This document shows, one piece after another, positions 8,872 through 17,732 of a stretch of 37,954 nt of DNA. Under the pieces are notes generated by a model that made no database searches, was not told where the DNA came from, and saw only the letters and a program-made list of their open reading frames with translations. Each line of letters starts with the position of its first letter. Position 1 is the first letter of the stretch. The position numbers and the translations under genes are program-made. Source of the DNA: Trichodesmium erythraeum GBRTRLIN201 (GTDB lineage Bacteria; Cyanobacteriota; Cyanobacteriia; Cyanobacteriales; Microcoleaceae); NCBI GenBank assembly GCA_018457135.1, contig JAGGDU010000234.1, positions 33,466 to 71,419 on the forward strand, given 5' to 3'.

Positions 8872-9895
8872 TTATTTCCAATAATAAAGTTTAAACTTTT
8901 CTTGATATAATTTATGTTGTAGACGAGCAGAAATGCTTGATTCATTGAAAGATAGTATTGCTGTAAGTGCTTGTTCAGAATCGAATTTTTCTACTATAGA
9001 TTTCTATATCCCTTCAGCATACCAAGCAACGCTATTTCCATTAGTTAAAAGTACTTCTACTAAACAATTAACATATTCACGGTTTACTTGAGGTGGAATC
9101 TTACCCATATTGCTAAAAAGTTTTTGGAGTTTTCGATCCAATAGAGGTTCATTGTAGAAATTATTTATTTCTCTATGAACTCTCAGTAAGTTTTTAATAG
9201 ATGTCTGTATATTAGCCGAATGAAATTATCTGGTTCAATAGCTACTTATGGATGTTTAGCAAAATACCAACCCAAATAAGAACGATTTTTTTTGTTACTC
9301 CAATCTTCGGTACCTTGAGTTGTAAACTGAAGAGAAAATTTAGTACAAATGGTGGTATCTTGTAACTGTAAATATATTCCAATATTGGCAATAGCTAAAA
9401 ATGGTAAATAAGTATAAAAGGAACCAAAAAAAATTAGTAGTTAAGAATCGTTTTTGTTGTTCATAAATTAAAATTTAACTGGGCTATTGTCTTTAGTAAT
9501 AACATCACTAATATCGGTGCAATAAACTCTAAATATTCTGGTTAATGTCGAATTTTTTTTTGAATAATTCAATATTTATTGGTATTTTCGATGTAGACAA
9601 TTTTTTTTCAATTATAATTTTTTCAATTATAATTTTTTAAATTTATTAACGGTCAAATTTTATCAGGCTTCATACCTCTTTTCCTGAGAATTTATGCTCA
9701 TCTATCTACTCATTATTTTCCTGTTTAGCTGGTTCATATCCAGTTAATAAAATATTACTTAATTTATGACACTAGCCCAACCAATGATATTTTTTTTCTT
9801 CAAAAATATCATACTAATTATTAAACATAATCCTACTATAGTGGGCAAGAAACTCCAAATATTCTCGTTTATTCTAGAAAAATTTGGGGTGATTT
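8872..9895 (-). pseudogene. Decayed gene for an unrecognised membrane protein
   Basis: The clearest part, 9464 to 8872, begins MNNKNDS, stop, then LLIFFGSFYTYLPFLAIANI, a block ending TEDWSNKKNRSYLGWYFAKHP, a stop and PDNFIRL. After a frameshift near 9215 it continues IKNLLRVHREINNFYN, LFSNMGKIPPQVNREYVNCL, LLTNGNSVAWYAEGI, a stop, EKFDSEQALTAILSFNE and QHKLYQEKFKLYYWK before the final stop. Further upstream, NENIWSFLPTIVGLCLIISM and IIGWASVIN look like membrane segments of the same or an adjoining gene. The coherent codon structure on one strand shows a formerly real gene. I do not recognise the family. It separates hypD from hypE. Confidence 0.55.
9609..9640. repeat. Direct repeat CAATTATAATTTTTT x2
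   Basis: Two adjacent near-perfect copies of TCAATTATAATTTTT lie inside the decayed hypD-hypE gap. It looks like slippage in AT-rich noncoding DNA. Confidence 0.6.
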
Positions 9896-9949
9896 TTTAA
9901 TGTTTTTTAGTACTTGTAATGTAGGCATAAATTTTTAAATGATGATTAC

Positions 9950-10009
9950 CAGTTATTTCAGTTATTAGTTATCAGTTATTAGTTATCATTTATCATTTAT
10001 CAGTTGTCA
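9950..10009. repeat. CAGTTATTAGTTATC-type simple repeat
   Basis: Overlapping units of AGTTATTAGTTATCAGTTATT and ATCATTTATC fill about 60 bases just past the 3' end of hypD. The same class of degenerate octamer repeat (GTCATCAGTCAT) recurs near 19.75 kb. It is noncoding. Confidence 0.65.
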
Positions 10010-10103
10010 CGAAATGATTTTTTTGTGAGATTTCCTACAAAGGGCTTATGTTCATTGGTCCCACTATGGAATCAATTATAAACCCTAACCTAAGCCACTG
10101 GCA

Positions 10104-11237
10104 TTAAACCTTAACTTTTTCCTTCTTAAACAACCGACCATATTTATAATAGGCAGCACAAGCACCTTCAGAGGAAACCATGCAAGTGCCGATCGGGTTT
10201 TCAGGAGTACAAGCAGTACCAAAGACTTTACACTCCCAAGGTTTCAGTACACCTTTGAGAATTTCCCCACATTGGCAAGCTTTAGCATCAGCAACTTTTT
10301 TGTTAGGCAGACAAAACTTAGCCTCAGCATCAAAACAGGAATAAGCATCAGTAATTTTTAATCCGGACTCGGGAATTTCTCCCAAACCACGCCACTCAAA
10401 CGTATCTCGCACTTCAAATACTCGTTTCATGGCTTCAAGTGCTACCCTATTACCCTCTTCTTTTACTATGCGACTATATTGATTTTCAACTTCACAACGA
10501 CCTTCTAATATTTGCTGTAGTAACATCCAAATAGACTGCAAAATATCCAAAGGTTCAAAACCTGATACAACCACAGGTTTTTGGTATTTTTCCGAAATTA
10601 TGTGATATACTTGAGTACCAATAACCATACTCACATGACCAGGCCCAACAAAACCTTGTAATTCTAAATCTGGGTTGCTAAGTAATGCCTCTAGAGCCGG
10701 TACAACCAAAACATGGTTACTAAATATACTGAAATTTTTGACGCCTTCTGCTTCTGCCTGCAAAATAGTTAAAGCTGCACTGGGGGCAGTAGTTTCAAAA
10801 CCTAAACCAAAGAAAATTATCTCTTTATCTGGGTTTTCTTTAGCTATCTTCAAACTATCCAGGGGCGAATAAACCATTCTAATATCTGCACCCTGAGCTT
10901 TTGCCTGTAACAAACTTTTTTGAGAACCCGGTACTCGCATCCCATCACCGAAAGTTGTAAAAATGACATTGGGTTTTTCTGCCAGAGCGATCGCATCATC
11001 TAATCTACCTCTGGGCATAATGCAAACTGGACAGCCAGGGCCATGTATTAGTTCAATATTATTAGGTAAAGCTTCTTGAATGCCATATTTAAAAATAGAG
11101 TGAGTGTGACCCCCACAAACTTCCATTATTTTTAGTGGGTGTTCCGTGGTGTATCCTAACTTTTGGCTGAGTTGAGCAATTTCTCTTACTAAACCTTGTG
11201 CTTTGTCGGGGTCGCGAAATTCTTTAACGTACTTCAT
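10104..11237 (-). CDS. hypD: Hydrogenase maturation protein HypD (Fe-S scaffold)
   Basis: HypD binds a [4Fe-4S] cluster and, with HypC, is the scaffold on which Fe(CN)2CO is built. The open frame runs up to 11420, but those extra 61 residues include a TnpB tail. Starting at ATG 11237 gives 377 aa and puts the catalytic cysteines at Cys41 (VCGGHTH) and Cys69/Cys72 (GPGCPVC), the positions known for E. coli HypD, so this start is well supported. A GFETTAPS block follows, and the C-terminal cluster ligands lie in FCLPNKK, ACQCGEI, WECKVFGTAC and PIGTCMVSSEGAC. No strong Shine-Dalgarno is visible. hypC lies 388 bases upstream. Confidence 0.96.
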   Translation of the reverse strand: MKYVKEFRDPDKAQGLVREIAQLSQKLGYTTEHPLKIMEVCGGHTHSIFKYGIQEALPNNIELIHGPGCPVCIMPRGRLDDAIALAEKPNVIFTTFGDGMRVPGSQKSLLQAKAQGADIRMVYSPLDSLKIAKENPDKEIIFFGLGFETTAPSAALTILQAEAEGVKNFSIFSNHVLVVPALEALLSNPDLELQGFVGPGHVSMVIGTQVYHIISEKYQKPVVVSGFEPLDILQSIWMLLQQILEGRCEVENQYSRIVKEEGNRVALEAMKRVFEVRDTFEWRGLGEIPESGLKITDAYSCFDAEAKFCLPNKKVADAKACQCGEILKGVLKPWECKVFGTACTPENPIGTCMVSSEGACAAYYKYGRLFKKEKVKV

Positions 11238-11379
11238 ATCAGTTATCAGAAATAAATGTAATAATATGTTAGGTTTACGTTCCCAAAAATCTCCAACAAT
11301 CTTATAAAATCTAATAATTATTGGATTTTTGACAAATTTTCTGTTCCCTATTGCTGGCAGTGTGAGTGTTATCCAGGTC

Positions 11380-11519
11380 CCCGGGGTGAACTCCATTGCT
11401 AAATTTAAGGCTGCACTCAAGTCTCACTCACGAGCATTGCAGTGTTTGCATTTGCACTACCGGTGACAGAGCTCGTGTTTGAGTAGCAATGTTTTTTGAG
11501 TGGTTATTTGGGTCCAGTT
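11380..11519 (-). pseudogene. Relic of a TnpB (IS200/IS605 OrfB) C-terminal end
   Basis: On the minus strand one frame reads CKCKHCNARE, a stop, then DLSAALNLAMEF, preceded by LCHR. Cys-x2-Cys-x2-Cys followed by a (D)RDxxAALNL block is the zinc-ribbon end of TnpB-type RNA-guided nucleases. Two stop codons and the loss of everything upstream show it is a fragment. The same frame runs on into hypD and creates a false N-terminal extension of that gene. Confidence 0.45.
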
Positions 11520-11625
11520 CAGTTTTGAATTCAACCTGGTAGCATAAATAAAAATAATTACAGATGATCAGAAACTATACCATAAGTTAAAAGCCTATGT
11601 GTCCTTACTCAAACAAACCTACTTT

Positions 11626-11874
11626 TTAATTCATTACTGCAGCGACTTCCTGCAATAATTTTAAAGTTTCTGTGGCTTCTTCTTCATCTAAACGGTTCAT
11701 GGCAAAACCCACATGAACTAACACCCAGTCACCAACACAAGACTCTATCGGATGTTCTTCATCAATAATGCAAGCAATATTAACCTCTCTTTTGACTCCA
11801 CTAATACTAACCATTGCCAATTTCTTGACAATATCGGTAATTTCAACAATTTGACCAGGAATTCCTAAACACAT
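11626..11874 (-). CDS. hypC: Hydrogenase assembly chaperone HypC
   Basis: HypC is the 82-aa iron-carrying chaperone that complexes with HypD and with the immature hydrogenase large subunit. It starts MCLGIPGQIV with the essential Cys2, has the conserved GDWVLVHVGFAMNRLDEEEA block with His54, and ends with a normal short helix. It sits between hypF and hypD on the minus strand. Its first roughly 60 codons and leader were duplicated in tandem upstream (11926-12123), and that copy has decayed. Confidence 0.96.
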   Translation of the reverse strand: MCLGIPGQIVEITDIVKKLAMVSISGVKREVNIACIIDEEHPIESCVGDWVLVHVGFAMNRLDEEEATETLKLLQEVAAVMN

Positions 11875-11925
11875 TTTTCTTAAATAAGTTAATCAAACTT
11901 TTACTAAAATCAATAACGCTTCACA

Positions 11926-12123
11926 GGAATTGCCCATATGAACTGATACCCAGTCACCAAAACAAGACTCAACTGAATCTTCTTCATCATTAACCTCTCT
12001 TTTTCCCACTAATACAACTATTGCCAATTTCTTGACAATATCGGTAATTTCAACAATTTGACCAGGAATTCCTAAACATATTTTTATGAAAATAAATTAA
12101 TCAAACTTTGACTAAAATCAAAA
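11926..12123 (-). pseudogene. Tandem partial duplicate of hypC, dead
   Basis: This segment is clearly homologous to the 5' part of the adjacent intact hypC and about 40 bases of its leader. The frame reads CLGIPGQIVEITDIVKKLA, later KREVN, ESCFGDWVSVHMG. The start codon has changed from ATG to ATA (12079-12081). About 18 bases are deleted in the middle, and homology stops before the FAMNRLDEEEA coding region. Shared leader sequence (AATCAAACTTT then ACTAAAATCAA) marks the upstream duplication boundary. It is not expected to be translated. Confidence 0.85.
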
Positions 12124-12189
12124 TTGTTTAAAATTCCTCGATCTGTCCACGACTCCTTGTTTTTTCCTCCTTGTCTTGTCCCTCTGATT

Positions 12190-14547
12190 TTACATTCTCA
12201 GTCTAGCCGCAGCGATCGCTACTTGACCTAGAGATAAACCACCATCATTAGCTGGAACTTGACGATGAGTCAATACGTCTAACCCCATTTTAATTAAGCG
12301 ATCGCTCACTAGAGAAAGTAACAATTGATTTTGAAATACTCCACCAGTCAAAGCTACCTGATTAAACTCACAACTCTGATGTAATTCAGCTACCATCTTA
12401 GAAATAGCCTTCGCTAACCCTTGATGAAATTTAGCTGCCATCAGAGCTGGAGTGGCACTTTGTTTTGTATCTATCAGTAAAGATTGCCACATTGGCTGTG
12501 GCACTATATAAGTAAGAGGGAATTTACTTACATTTTCCATTTGTAACAGATCCAATTGATAACTCTCAATTTCTTCAGAATCATTTAACAAATATTCTGT
12601 TGCTAAAGTCTCCAAACTGATAGCAGCTTGGCCTTCATAACTACAAGATTCTTGGCAAATTCCAATCGCAGCAGCTACCGCATCAAATAACCGTCCACAA
12701 GAAGAAGCCAGGGGAGAATTAATCTTTTTTTCTATCATTTGATTTAGCAAAGCTAGAGGTTTTGTTTGCAAAAAACTAAATAATTCCAAACATTCATAAT
12801 TCTTAATAAAATCTACACCAAAAGCAGCTACTAAATGTGCATAAGTATTCCGCCAAGGTTGATAAATTGCCTGTTCTCCTCCAATCATTGCTACAGGTTT
12901 AAAAGTTCCTAAACGTTCAAAACCGTGATAATTTGCTAATAAAAATTCTCCTCCCCAAATAGTTCCATCTTCCCCATAACCCAACCCGTCTAGAGCAATT
13001 CCTAAAACAGGCTGACAATCAATATCTAATCCATTTTCAACCATACAAGCTGCTATATGACTATGATGATGCTGCACTTCTATAATTTTTGAATTATTAG
13101 TATTTGCCAAATCTTTTCCTAGTTTTGTTGATAAATATTCTGGGTGTTTATCAACAACAATATTACTAGGTTTAGCCTCCAATAACTCCAAAAAAAGATT
13201 CAAAGTTTTTTGATAAGCCGTGACAGCTAAACTATTTTTTAAATCCCCAATATGTTGAGATAAAATAGCTTGACCATCACGCAATAAACAAAAAGTATTT
13301 TTTAACTGACTTCCCATTGCCAAAATAGGAGAAATATTAGCAAATCCAGGAGGTAAATTAATTGGGGCAGGAGCATAACCACGAGCTCGACGTAATACTT
13401 GAGGCACTTCTTTAATAACTCGTACCACAGAATCATCAACCCGATTAAAAATAGGGCGATTATGTATGAGAAAATAATCAGCAATTCCTGATAGTTTTTC
13501 CCGAGTTTCTTCATTATCAATACACTGAGGTTCATCAGAAAAATTGCCACTTGTTAATACCATGGGAACATTCAAACGACGCAGTGCTAAATGATGCAAT
13601 GGAGTATATGGTAGCATAAAACCCAAAGTATTTTGTCCAGGTGCAACACTAGGAGCAACCTGTTTGCTACCGTTGGCAGATAACAACACAATAGGAGCAG
13701 CTACACTTGATAATAATTTGTGTTCCATCTCACTAATACTACAATATTCGGAAATCACCTCAATATCTCGTGCCATCAATGCTAAAGGTTTATCTGGGCG
13801 ACGTTTGCGATAACGTAATTTTTGTACCGCTTCCTCATTAGTGGCATCGCAAGCAAGGTGAAAGCCACCTAAGCCTTTGACAGCAACTATCATTCCTCGT
13901 TGGATCAGAGTACAGAGCGCATCCACATCATCTAACATTGAGAACATATCAGCAGTGACTGGTTTACCATCTGCTCTTTCTAACCAAGCTTTCGGTCCAC
14001 AAACATGACAGGCAATAGGTTGAGCGTGGAAGCGACGGTTAAGGGGATCGGAATATTCTTCCTGACATTCTGGGCAAAAGTTAAAATCTGCCATAGTTGT
14101 ATTTTTGCGATCATAAGGTAATTTTTTAGTAATACTGAAGCGGGGTCCGCAGTGGGTACAGTTAGTAAATGGGTAGCGATACCAACGACTCAAAGGGTCA
14201 AGGATTTCATGTTTGCAGTTGGAGCAGGTTGCAGCATCGGGTGCTATTTTGGTACGAACGCTGTTGTTGTTGCTTGAGGTAATGATAAAATCTAGGAAAT
14301 TTGCATTTTCCAAGTGCTGTCGGGTAATGGTTTCGATATCGGCAAGTGGAGGGCGTTCAGAATGTATTTTTTCGATCAACTGGTCAATAGTCGAGCGATC
14401 GCCTACAACTTTAATTAAAACACCTTGCCCATCATTACTAACTTCACCGCACAACCCTAATGTTTTAGCAATGCGGTAGACTGTAGGGCGAAAACCTACA
14501 CCTTGGACAGTGCCATAGATACGAATTTGTTCTGCTATTTTAGACAT
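12190..14547 (-). CDS. hypF: Carbamoyltransferase HypF
   Basis: HypF converts carbamoyl phosphate and ATP to carbamoyl-adenylate and transfers the carbamoyl group to HypE, the first step of CN ligand synthesis. The 785-aa protein has all the family's domains: an acylphosphatase-like domain (about 6-90, YGTVQGVGFRP), two zinc-finger pairs (Cys108/111, Cys130/133, Cys158/161, Cys180/183), a YrdC-like domain (about 205-390, with KGLGGFHLACDA) and a Kae1-like C-terminal domain with VQHHHSH and DGLGYGEDGTIWGGE. The length is normal and no domain is damaged. It is the first hyp gene of the minus-strand cluster, about 780 bases downstream of the NHL-repeat gene, a gap that contains a reverse-transcriptase relic. 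Confidence 0.97.
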   Translation of the reverse strand: MSKIAEQIRIYGTVQGVGFRPTVYRIAKTLGLCGEVSNDGQGVLIKVVGDRSTIDQLIEKIHSERPPLADIETITRQHLENANFLDFIITSSNNNSVRTKIAPDAATCSNCKHEILDPLSRWYRYPFTNCTHCGPRFSITKKLPYDRKNTTMADFNFCPECQEEYSDPLNRRFHAQPIACHVCGPKAWLERADGKPVTADMFSMLDDVDALCTLIQRGMIVAVKGLGGFHLACDATNEEAVQKLRYRKRRPDKPLALMARDIEVISEYCSISEMEHKLLSSVAAPIVLLSANGSKQVAPSVAPGQNTLGFMLPYTPLHHLALRRLNVPMVLTSGNFSDEPQCIDNEETREKLSGIADYFLIHNRPIFNRVDDSVVRVIKEVPQVLRRARGYAPAPINLPPGFANISPILAMGSQLKNTFCLLRDGQAILSQHIGDLKNSLAVTAYQKTLNLFLELLEAKPSNIVVDKHPEYLSTKLGKDLANTNNSKIIEVQHHHSHIAACMVENGLDIDCQPVLGIALDGLGYGEDGTIWGGEFLLANYHGFERLGTFKPVAMIGGEQAIYQPWRNTYAHLVAAFGVDFIKNYECLELFSFLQTKPLALLNQMIEKKINSPLASSCGRLFDAVAAAIGICQESCSYEGQAAISLETLATEYLLNDSEEIESYQLDLLQMENVSKFPLTYIVPQPMWQSLLIDTKQSATPALMAAKFHQGLAKAISKMVAELHQSCEFNQVALTGGVFQNQLLLSLVSDRLIKMGLDVLTHRQVPANDGGLSLGQVAIAAARLRM

Positions 14548-14942
14548 TGGATAATAATAATTGAGATTCTTAATTAATTATACAAGGGAAATCAATTCGG
14601 TAATAGGGATGCTCCTCAAGGGTTTTGGTTGTAACATTAGTTCATAAACAGCAAACAAACGTGTCATACTTTAAGCTACCTAATTTTTTTGTGATCATGT
14701 TCAATTTCTTCTACGTTTGCTTCAGCTTAAGTACATTTTATGGGTAACACTGGAGAATTTAGCGATCGCTTGTACCCAAACCTAGATATCTTCTTGAGTG
14801 ATGGCTTCCAGGCCAAGAGAAAAGTCAATTTATCTGGAGCTACTCTTCGTGGTCAACTATGTTGTAGTTAAGCTCATTTCTCTTATCAATAAGGAATTGC
14901 GCTTTTATTAGATACATTCATCCCAATAGCTGACCTACATCA

Positions 14943-15178
14943 ACAAACATATTAGCTCCCAAATTCTCAAACAGGTGAAGAAATTCTATTAATAGGGTGT
15001 AACCAATACGATTTTTTTCTGGTTTTAGTTCTAATTATACCTAGCTTAACCATTCCTGTATTATGATTTTGCCTTGCAACACTACCTTGATCTCTTCATG
15101 TAGGATAGCAAAGTCATCAGTATAGCGTATTAAATTTAAACCTTTGCATTTCAATTTGCTAGCTGTTCTGATATCCCC
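14943..15178 (-). pseudogene. Relic of a group II intron-type reverse transcriptase
   Basis: The minus strand reads GDIRTASKLKCKGLNLIRYT then DDFAILHEEIKVVLQGKIII and QEWLS, followed by stops and LELKPEKNRIGYTLL. The RYxDDF motif (YADD catalytic box, here YTDD), then LH, an IIQEWL helix and LELKPxK, is the palm core of LtrA-like reverse transcriptases. Upstream and downstream parts are missing or scrambled, and no intron RNA domain V could be recognised nearby. It is a fragment between the NHL-repeat gene and hypF. Confidence 0.7.
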
Positions 15179-15324
15179 TAGAATTCTTCATATCTAAGGT
15201 TTAGGCAAACTCCATAAGTCTTTCTTAGAGTTATGTAAAGCGATGTTGGCACTTTAGGGAGCTTCTTACCCCTCCCTGTAGTATAAGTATACCCACTCCC
15301 TCAGCAAAAGTGGTGGGTGGAGCC

Positions 15325-16512
15325 TTAAGTTGGGGAGGATGTCAAAGACCACAACAAAACCCTATTATTACCAGAATCAGCAATAACAGCAGTATTACCA
15401 CAAACAGAAATCCCATAAGGCCAGCACAAACTTTGCCGAGTTGGATGTAAACTCAAAGCATTTTCACTCTTACTCTCAAAATGAGGTTGACCAGTCAAAG
15501 CCAGTGCAGGAGTTCCCATCCCCACAACATCCCGCCAACCCAACAACCGGGAATTAGCAGTATCAGCAACGATCAACCATTCCCCAGTCGCCACCACACC
15601 ATAAGGCATACTCAAACTAACAGCAGAAGGAAAATAAACCCCCTGATTTAACTGTACCGTGTCAAATTGAGATTGACCAAGCACTACAGAGCAAGGTTGA
15701 TTATTCTCAGTAGGAATACCATCCCAAACCATCACCCGGTTATTGCCAGCATCCGTCACAACCAAACTTTCTTCCCAAAAAGTAATATCATGAGGCCAAC
15801 GCATACTTGCTGCCGTTGCCTCTCCGCCACCATTTTCATCGCGACAACTCATATCTGTTTGTCCCAAAACCAAATCTGCTGGTTGCCCGTTAACCTCTGG
15901 TAATTGCTGCCACATCAATACCCTACGGTTACCCGTGTCCGCTACCCAGAGCTGATCGTGATGACAGATGACACCATAAGGCCAGTGCATTCTGTCAGCA
16001 GCAGTTTCTAACTTGCTTCGGTTAGATTCATTTTCAGAAAAATCTGCTTGCCCCAAAACAATATCAGCAGGAACATTATTATCTTCCGGTAACTGTTTCC
16101 AAATCAAGACCCTATGATTCCAAGCATCCGCCACTGCCAACCCTTCCCCATAAGCACAGATACTAGTAGGAACGCTAACAGTTGCTGCGGTTGTTTGACC
16201 ATTAGCGTTTTGCCCCTCTTGAGAAAAATCAGGTTGCCCTATCACCCAGTCAGCAGGTTGATCGTCAGTTTCGGGGCGTTGTCGCCATCCTAATAACCGA
16301 TGATGTCCTGTATCAGCTACCCACAGGGGGCCGTTTTCGGAGATGAGGCAAGCCCCACGGGGTCCGAACATCGTGGTTTTACTGGGTGTTAGTGGTACAA
16401 CTAAGGAATTAGAATATGCTGCGCCAAGAATAATTTCTGCTCCCTTAGGTTCAAGGATATATGGTTTTATTTCTTGGTTTTCATTAGGGTAATTGTTAAG
16501 AGATACTTTCAT
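15325..16512 (-). CDS. NHL-repeat beta-propeller protein of the hyp cluster
   Basis: The 395-aa product (start at ATG 16512; the open frame extends to 16599, but the extra 29 residues are basic and unlike the rest) contains six NHL-type repeats: VADTGHHRLLGW, VADAWNHRVLIW, VADTGNRRVLMW, VTDAGNNRVMVW, VADTANSRLLGW and IADSGNNRVLLW, interleaved with ADxVLGQxDFS-like linkers. That predicts a six-bladed propeller, usually a protein-binding platform. No signal peptide is visible, so it is probably cytoplasmic. NHL-repeat genes are known next to hup/hyp genes in several filamentous cyanobacteria. A role in hydrogenase maturation or stability is suggested by context only. Confidence 0.85.
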   Translation of the reverse strand: MKVSLNNYPNENQEIKPYILEPKGAEIILGAAYSNSLVVPLTPSKTTMFGPRGACLISENGPLWVADTGHHRLLGWRQRPETDDQPADWVIGQPDFSQEGQNANGQTTAATVSVPTSICAYGEGLAVADAWNHRVLIWKQLPEDNNVPADIVLGQADFSENESNRSKLETAADRMHWPYGVICHHDQLWVADTGNRRVLMWQQLPEVNGQPADLVLGQTDMSCRDENGGGEATAASMRWPHDITFWEESLVVTDAGNNRVMVWDGIPTENNQPCSVVLGQSQFDTVQLNQGVYFPSAVSLSMPYGVVATGEWLIVADTANSRLLGWRDVVGMGTPALALTGQPHFESKSENALSLHPTRQSLCWPYGISVCGNTAVIADSGNNRVLLWSLTSSPT

Positions 16513-16691
16513 GTAAGTTTTAGATTTTGGGTTTCTGTTTCGTATTAAGATTAGATTTCGACTGAAATTGGTTCTCAAACCGTTATAGTTCCCTTCCAAA
16601 ATTGGTATTTTTTGGAAAGATATATTAGTATTTTACTATATAACAATCTTTGATTATTCTTTTAATTACGAAGAGGCTGTTTGTAAATAAT

Positions 16692-16831
16692 TATGAAGTA
16701 TTAGTAGCGATCGCTAATCGTTTGAGCATTAAACGAATCATTGAAAGATAAATGAAGGCTTCGCTGTGGTGAGGATGTTCTTCATAATCTTTAGAAAATC
16801 TACGATGACGTCCTAACCAAGCAAAAGTTCT
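16692..16831 (-). pseudogene. IS5-type transposase C-terminal fragment (left, inverted arm)
   Basis: The minus strand reads RTFAWLGRHRRFSKDYEEHP then [20 protein letters not shown] and IATNTS before a stop. This is the conserved C-terminus of IS5-type DDE transposases (VERTFxWLxRxRRLxKDYE block). It is nearly identical, but inverted, to the fragment at 17880-18023. Homology stops exactly where the IS1-family element begins at 16832. Confidence 0.85.
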
Positions 16832-17732
16832 GGTAGTGCATCAAGAAAGTATGGAAATGGTAATATAATCGTTGTCCTTAAATACTTTCTATTATCATGG
16901 AATGTTTTCTATGTGGTCATCAGAAAACTCATAAACATGGAAAGACCAGTAATGTTCTTGACGATATTATTGTCCTGAATGCCTACAAACTTTCACCGAT
17001 ACTTTTGACACTCTCTACTATCGTAGAACAATTCAACCTGAACAAATGTCTATGGTTCTAGAGACTCACGTTGAGGTCAGTAGTTTAAGAGGGATTACTC
17101 GAACAGTCAATTTGGCCGATAATACGGTAGTTAGTTTGGCGAGAGCTGCCTCTGAAAAAGGACAAATGATTCATAATGCTCATGTCCAGAATATCAATAC
17201 CTCAAAAATCAGCAGTGATGAGTTTTGGTCATTCGTCCAAAAAAACGAAAACAGTGCCAGTATCAGGAATTGACAGAAGGAGATTTTGGGTTGGCAAGCC
17301 CCTAGGCTTCATCCAGTGGATTAATTCTGAGTGCTAGAGTAGATAAACATACTGACCAGTTGATTGAGGAATTGGTCGTCAACACAAAAGGGAAAACTAG
17401 CTGTAAAAAATGGCTAACTGATGATCGGAGGGTATGAACGAGTATTGCCCTGTAATAGAACACATTATTGGTAAAAACCATTGCCCTGTAATTGGAAGGC
17501 ACAAATGGAATTATCAGACAGCAGCTCGGTCGATGGCATCGCCGACAGAATAAATTTGGCAAGCTCTGGCAACAAACTGAGGTAACAGTAAGGTTGGCGA
17601 GGGCCTATTTTAATTTGATTTTGGTTCATAGTGGCAAAGAAAATACTGCTGCACAAAGAGCTGAGGAACGCCCTCGCTCCTTGGAATTGGAAGGACTTAA
17701 TTACTTATCCCACACTTTACTGACGCACTACC
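16832..17732 (+). mobile_element. IS1-family element, complete ends, dead transposase
   Basis: The left end starts GGTAGTGCATCAAGAAAGT and the reverse complement of the right end (17710-17732) starts GGTAGTGCGTCAGTAAAGT. These roughly 23-bp terminal inverted repeats have about four mismatches and a GGTnnTGC tip as in IS1. The element is about 901 bp. The transposase stop codon lies inside the right inverted repeat, as is usual for IS1. The 8 bases on either side do not match, so no target duplication is visible. Confidence 0.8.
16897..17723 (+). pseudogene. IS1-family transposase, frameshifted
   Basis: The protein can be followed across frames. It starts MECFLCGHQKTHKHGKTSN, loses and regains frame through the CPECLQTFTDTFDTLYYRRT zinc-finger region, then reads PEQMSMVLETHVEVSSLRGI, SSDEFWSFVQK, VDKHTDQLIEELVVNTKGKT and NGIIRQQLGRWHRRQNKFGK with VTVRLARAYF, ending ITYPTLY. 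The HRRQNKFGK and TNGIIRQ blocks are diagnostic for IS1 InsB-type transposases of cyanobacteria. At least four frameshifts or stops inactivate it. Confidence 0.85.
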
